A stretch of 7,646 nt of DNA from an uncultured Verrucomicrobiota bacterium (lineage in GTDB: Bacteria > Verrucomicrobiota > Kiritimatiellia > CAIVKH01), in contig CALBHI010000514.1 of assembly GCA_937894535.1 (NCBI GenBank), forward strand, positions 1-7,646, given 5' to 3'. The stretch's first letter is position 1. Each line of letters starts with the position of its first letter. Shown here one piece after another: positions 4,432 to 7,646 of the stretch. The translations under genes and the position numbers were made by a program. A model generated the notes under the pieces. It did no database searches. It worked only from the letters and a program-made list of their open reading frames with translations, and was not told where the DNA came from.

Positions 4432-7425
4432 ATGCGCATTCGCACGTTTACCTTGGCAATCGTTTCCCTGCTGTTTTCCGCCGCCTTGTCCTTGGCCGCG
4501 CCGCCGAACACGGCGATCCTCGATGGACGTCCGATCGAATACGACGATGTCGAACTGGTCGGCGTGAACCCGAATACCAGCAACAACTTCGGCTCCGGCA
4601 ACGTGATCACCAACCTGTTCGTCACCTGGGATAGCAACTACGTGTATTTCGCCCTGCAGGGCCGCGAGGTCAACGACAAGTTGACCATCATGATCGATGT
4701 GGATCCCGGCAACGGCACGGGCGCAAATACAACGACGAATTGGTCGGGCACCGAAGCGCAGCGCCCCAATTATGTCCGTTTCAACGATGTGGGTTGGGAA
4801 GCCGCCAACCCTGCTGATTTCGGCCTCGACTACCAGATCGCCTCGGAAGGTTTCTTCAACAACATCATGCGGGTCGAATACAACGGATTCGCCGAGCCCG
4901 ATACCAACAACGTAAAGTCCCTGTTTGACAACGGCAACGGCAGCCAACCGCAGAGCACTCCGGTGGATATGGTCGTGCTGGCCGATGCCAGCGATTGCCC
5001 GCTGAAAGGCATCGAGGCCCGCATCCCCTGGTCCGTCCTCTACACCAACGACCTCTTCGGCACCGTGCAGCCGGGCGAAGTCGTGCCGCAAGGCGCCGCG
5101 TTGCGCGTGTTCGCCGTGTTGCACAACAACGATCCCACCTCGGCGTTCAGCTCCGATGGCATCATCCCGCCCCAAACCAGCCCCGGTTCAAGCCTTGTCA
5201 ACGGCATCTGGACCACCACCGATTACATCGACATCACCGTCGACGGCGACAACGACGGCTTGCCCGACCTCGGGGTGGGGGATGTGAACGCCCCGTACCT
5301 GAAATATGTCTCCGGCGTGCAAGCCAAGCAGGAAGTGTTCGCCTGGTTCAACGAGGATGTGGTCGCCGCGCTGGCCACCAACACCGCCAACTGGCTGATC
5401 GATGGAGCCAACCCGGTCTCCGCGACCCTCGTCCAGTCCGACGCCGTCCTGCTGTCCCTGTCCTCGCCGCTGCCCGCCGCCGGTACCCTCGTCAAGGTGC
5501 AAGCCGCCGGTGTGGAGGATGCCACCGGCAACTTCAAGACCACCTACCTCTGCCTTGATCCGAGCGTGTCCGGTATCGAAACATCGATCACCGTCCGCTT
5601 TGTGCTGCACGTCAACAGCGGTTTCGGCCTCGCCTCCGCAAATCCGCGCGCCACCAATTTCTTCATCAACGGCAGCGTCGCCCCGCTTGAGTTCGGATAT
5701 CCGCCGGTGCGCACCTCCCCGTTGTCCGTGTTGAATGCGACCCAGCATTACCGCGATGTGACCTTCCCGCCCGGCACGGCCACCAAGATTTTCTACAAGT
5801 ACTCCGGCGTGTTGTCGCAGGGTGGCCTGGCCACCGGCACCAACAACTACGAGGCCATCCGACTCGATAACTACGCCGATGTGGCCCGCCAGTTGACCCT
5901 GCCCACCAACGGCATCACCTCGCTGGTGGTAACCGACTGGCTCGGCGCGGTCGCCGCCCCGTTCCGCAATCCGAGCACCAACGCCGGCTACAACGCCGTG
6001 TATACCGATGCCCGCCGCGGCGACGCCGGCGTGCGCCAGCGCACCACGATCCTGTTCCAATTGGACCTCTCCGAGCGCAACCTGCAGGGCGTGACCCGGG
6101 TGCTCGTCCAAGGCACCGATCCGCTGCGCGGCTTCAACTTCACCTCGTCGCAGATTGATGACTTCGCCGGCAACCAGGGCTGGGTCGAAGGCGGCATCGA
6201 TCTCGTGGACGACGGAACGCTGGGTGACCTCGCTGCCAACGACGGCATCTACTCGCGCCGCTGGTCGTTCTCCACCAATGGTGTGGATGCCATCACCGAA
6301 CCCGACTTCCCGAACTCGCTGGTCGGCGGCAACGATTTCACCCCGCCCTACTTCGGTTCGGGCTGGATCGACCGCCGCAGCCCGCGCAGCTTCAAGTACA
6401 AGTTCTTCGTGTACAGCGAAGGTTCGGGTACCGCGCTCGATAGCCCGAACAGCGACATCGAGTACTACATCGAAAGCGCCTCGGCCACGAACATCGTGCT
6501 CGAACCGTTTGTCTGGGATGACCCGGCGCTGCCGCTTCCTCCGCCTTCCAACGCTCCGTCCGTGGTGGCCGTCAGCCCGTCCGGCACGACCGCCCGCGCC
6601 ACCTTCACCAACCAGATCACGGAGCTGCAACACGGCATCGAGATCTCCACCAACCTGATCCAGGGCTGGCTCAACTACGGCACCCGTGCCTCCACCACGG
6701 TGGTGGCCGGCGTCTGGCAGGCCAACATCGCCAACGCCACCGGCGTGGAACACTACCGTGCCTTCGCCGGTCCCCCGAAACCCTTCTCCGGTGTCGTGCT
6801 CGACCCGTATCCGATCCCGGCCACCGGGGCCACCCTGCGGATCTACTACACCCAGCACAGCCGCGGACTGACCGGCGACCGCAACGTCCAGATTGCCGGC
6901 AACTGGACCTCGTGGAACCCGGTCCCGATGACCTTCATCGGCGACGGCGTATGGCTGTACGAGCTGAACGCGACCACGAGCACCTTTGCGAACACCGAAA
7001 TCAAGTTCAAGCCCCGCAACCTCGCCGGTTCCTTCTGGGACGGCATGGGCGGAGGCGGCAACGACTTCTTCGCCTACATCGGCGACCTCCGCGCCAGCTA
7101 CTCGAATCCGAATCCAACCAACGGCGAGCTGCTCACCATTACCTACAATGCGAATGGTGGACCGCTGGCGGCGGCAACCAACGTGAATGCCTACCTGGGC
7201 TTTGACGAGCAATGGTTCAGTGCGGCGAACCGCACCATGACGAACACGCCCGGCAATACCAACATCTGGGAAGTGGCCGTCACCGTGCCGACAAATGCCT
7301 TGCTTAGCGTGAACTTTGTCTTTAATAACGGACCCGTCGGTGGTGGTGGAACCACATGGGACAGCGAAGGTTCGGCCCCGCCGAACGGTCGCCAGTGGCG
7401 CCTGTTCATCGACCAACCGGAATAA
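4432..7425 (+). CDS. Large secreted multi-domain carbohydrate-binding protein, non-catalytic
   Basis: The protein has 997 residues. Signal peptide 1-23 (R2, R4, hydrophobic core, SLAA). Residues 29-272 resemble a CBM9/DOMON-like domain (TWDSNYVYFAL at 65-75). Residues 285-378 are an Ig-like fold starting with NAPYLKYVSG. Residues 385-505 and 537-690 look like starch-binding-type beta modules; the second carries the DDGTLGD (593-599) and NDGIY (603-607) pair, then RRSPRSFKYKFFV (648-660). Residues 704-782 are a short verrucomicrobial-style module with ISTNL (738-742) and W746. Residues 785-884 and 887-997 are two CBM25/CBM53-like modules; the first has NWTSW (824-828), the second W928, NFVFNNG (961-967) and TTWD (974-977). 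No glycoside hydrolase, lyase or esterase motif is seen, and there is no PEP-CTERM tail or C-terminal anchor. The likely role is binding alpha-glucan or another polysaccharide outside the cell, like a SusE/SusF analogue. Domain names come from motif recall; binding is inferred. Confidence 0.76.
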   Translation: MRIRTFTLAIVSLLFSAALSLAAPPNTAILDGRPIEYDDVELVGVNPNTSNNFGSGNVITNLFVTWDSNYVYFALQGREVNDKLTIMIDVDPGNGTGANTTTNWSGTEAQRPNYVRFNDVGWEAANPADFGLDYQIASEGFFNNIMRVEYNGFAEPDTNNVKSLFDNGNGSQPQSTPVDMVVLADASDCPLKGIEARIPWSVLYTNDLFGTVQPGEVVPQGAALRVFAVLHNNDPTSAFSSDGIIPPQTSPGSSLVNGIWTTTDYIDITVDGDNDGLPDLGVGDVNAPYLKYVSGVQAKQEVFAWFNEDVVAALATNTANWLIDGANPVSATLVQSDAVLLSLSSPLPAAGTLVKVQAAGVEDATGNFKTTYLCLDPSVSGIETSITVRFVLHVNSGFGLASANPRATNFFINGSVAPLEFGYPPVRTSPLSVLNATQHYRDVTFPPGTATKIFYKYSGVLSQGGLATGTNNYEAIRLDNYADVARQLTLPTNGITSLVVTDWLGAVAAPFRNPSTNAGYNAVYTDARRGDAGVRQRTTILFQLDLSERNLQGVTRVLVQGTDPLRGFNFTSSQIDDFAGNQGWVEGGIDLVDDGTLGDLAANDGIYSRRWSFSTNGVDAITEPDFPNSLVGGNDFTPPYFGSGWIDRRSPRSFKYKFFVYSEGSGTALDSPNSDIEYYIESASATNIVLEPFVWDDPALPLPPPSNAPSVVAVSPSGTTARATFTNQITELQHGIEISTNLIQGWLNYGTRASTTVVAGVWQANIANATGVEHYRAFAGPPKPFSGVVLDPYPIPATGATLRIYYTQHSRGLTGDRNVQIAGNWTSWNPVPMTFIGDGVWLYELNATTSTFANTEIKFKPRNLAGSFWDGMGGGGNDFFAYIGDLRASYSNPNPTNGELLTITYNANGGPLAAATNVNAYLGFDEQWFSAANRTMTNTPGNTNIWEVAVTVPTNALLSVNFVFNNGPVGGGGTTWDSEGSAPPNGRQWRLFIDQPE

Positions 7426-7430
7426 ACCAC

Positions 7431-7646
7431 ATGAAACTACTTCAGCGCGCACATCGTCCGGTGACCACGTGGAGCCGCAACCATGGCTTCACCTTGGTCG
7501 AGCTTCTGGTGGTGATCGCCATCATCGGCGTCCTCATCGCCCTTCTGCTCCCGGCGGTCCAGAGTGCCCGCGAGGCCGCGCGTCGTGCCCAGTGCACCAA
7601 CAACATGAAGCAAATCGGCTTGGGGCTGCACAACTACGAGCAGAAC
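7431..7646 (+). CDS. DUF1559-type pseudopilin (type II secretion/type IV pilus-like), partial
   Basis: The first 72 residues are present and the frame is open to the right edge. After an 18-residue basic leader comes the prepilin peptidase site G19/F20 with the hallmark glutamate E24 (+5), then a hydrophobic helix to about residue 40 and PAVQSAREAARRAQCTNN followed by MKQIGLGLHNYEQN. This is the signature of the DUF1559 family, which is greatly expanded in Planctomycetes, Lentisphaerae and relatives. Such proteins are processed by a PilD-like peptidase at the inner membrane and built into, or displayed by, a pseudopilus. The start lies five bases after the stop of the CBM gene and no clear Shine-Dalgarno sequence is present, so translation probably depends on coupling to the upstream gene. 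The C-terminal globular part, which would show the specific role, is outside the window. Confidence 0.93.
   Translation, partial: MKLLQRAHRPVTTWSRNHGFTLVELLVVIAIIGVLIALLLPAVQSAREAARRAQCTNNMKQIGLGLHNYEQN

Noticed and set aside
3571..5175. Open frame of 534 codons on the minus strand spanning an intergenic region
   Set aside because: It runs through the terminator and both neighbouring genes, and the translation shows no coherent fold. The sense genes have signal peptides, ribosome sites and recognisable domains.
4432..7425. Alpha-amylase or other glycoside hydrolase
   Set aside because: Starch-binding-like modules are present, but no catalytic barrel or acidic active-site motif could be found anywhere in the 997 residues.
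5188..7452. Open frame of 754 codons on the minus strand
   Set aside because: It is antisense to the CBM protein, with a low-complexity G/V/A/R composition and no motif; a GC-rich shadow frame.

Overview
The window is about 60% GC by eye and reads almost entirely on the + strand. It most likely comes from a member of the PVC superphylum (Verrucomicrobiota/Kiritimatiellota, Lentisphaerae or Planctomycetes). Three things point there: a DUF1559-type pseudopilin N-terminus (GFTLVELLVVIAIIGVLIAL followed by AREAARR), a protein ending in a PEP-CTERM sorting tail, and a verrucomicrobial-style 'ISTNL...W...HYRAF' beta module inside a very large secreted protein. The assignment rests on remembered family patterns, not on a database search.

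Layout: (1) 1-135, the last 44 codons of a gene resembling the C-terminal part of an MltD-type lytic transglycosylase. (2) 224-3355, a polytopic membrane protein of the GT-C/DUF2723-like kind fused to a long TPR solenoid. (3) 3356-3600, a 245-base AT-richer intergenic region with a palindrome, an inverted repeat and a potential three-way-junction RNA that ends at the Shine-Dalgarno sequence of the next gene. (4) 3601-4209, a small secreted all-beta PEP-CTERM protein with its own strong terminator. (5) 4268-4431, a leader with a candidate promoter and a hairpin. (6) 4432-7425, a 997-residue secreted multi-domain protein made of carbohydrate-binding-like modules with no recognisable catalytic domain. 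(7) 7431-7646, the first 72 codons of a DUF1559 pseudopilin, five bases downstream of (6) and probably in the same operon.

The common theme is the cell envelope: peptidoglycan turnover, membrane glycosyl transfer or assembly, a protein marked for exosortase-type sorting, a large glycan-binding protein and a type II secretion/type IV pilus-like subunit. A working hypothesis is that genes 6 and 7 form a glycan-capture unit in which a non-catalytic CBM array works with a pseudopilus. The PEP-CTERM gene is a separate transcription unit that looks highly expressed. No exosortase, mobile element, tRNA, rRNA or CRISPR array is visible. The most unusual signal that is not protein-coding is the structured leader at 3520-3585.
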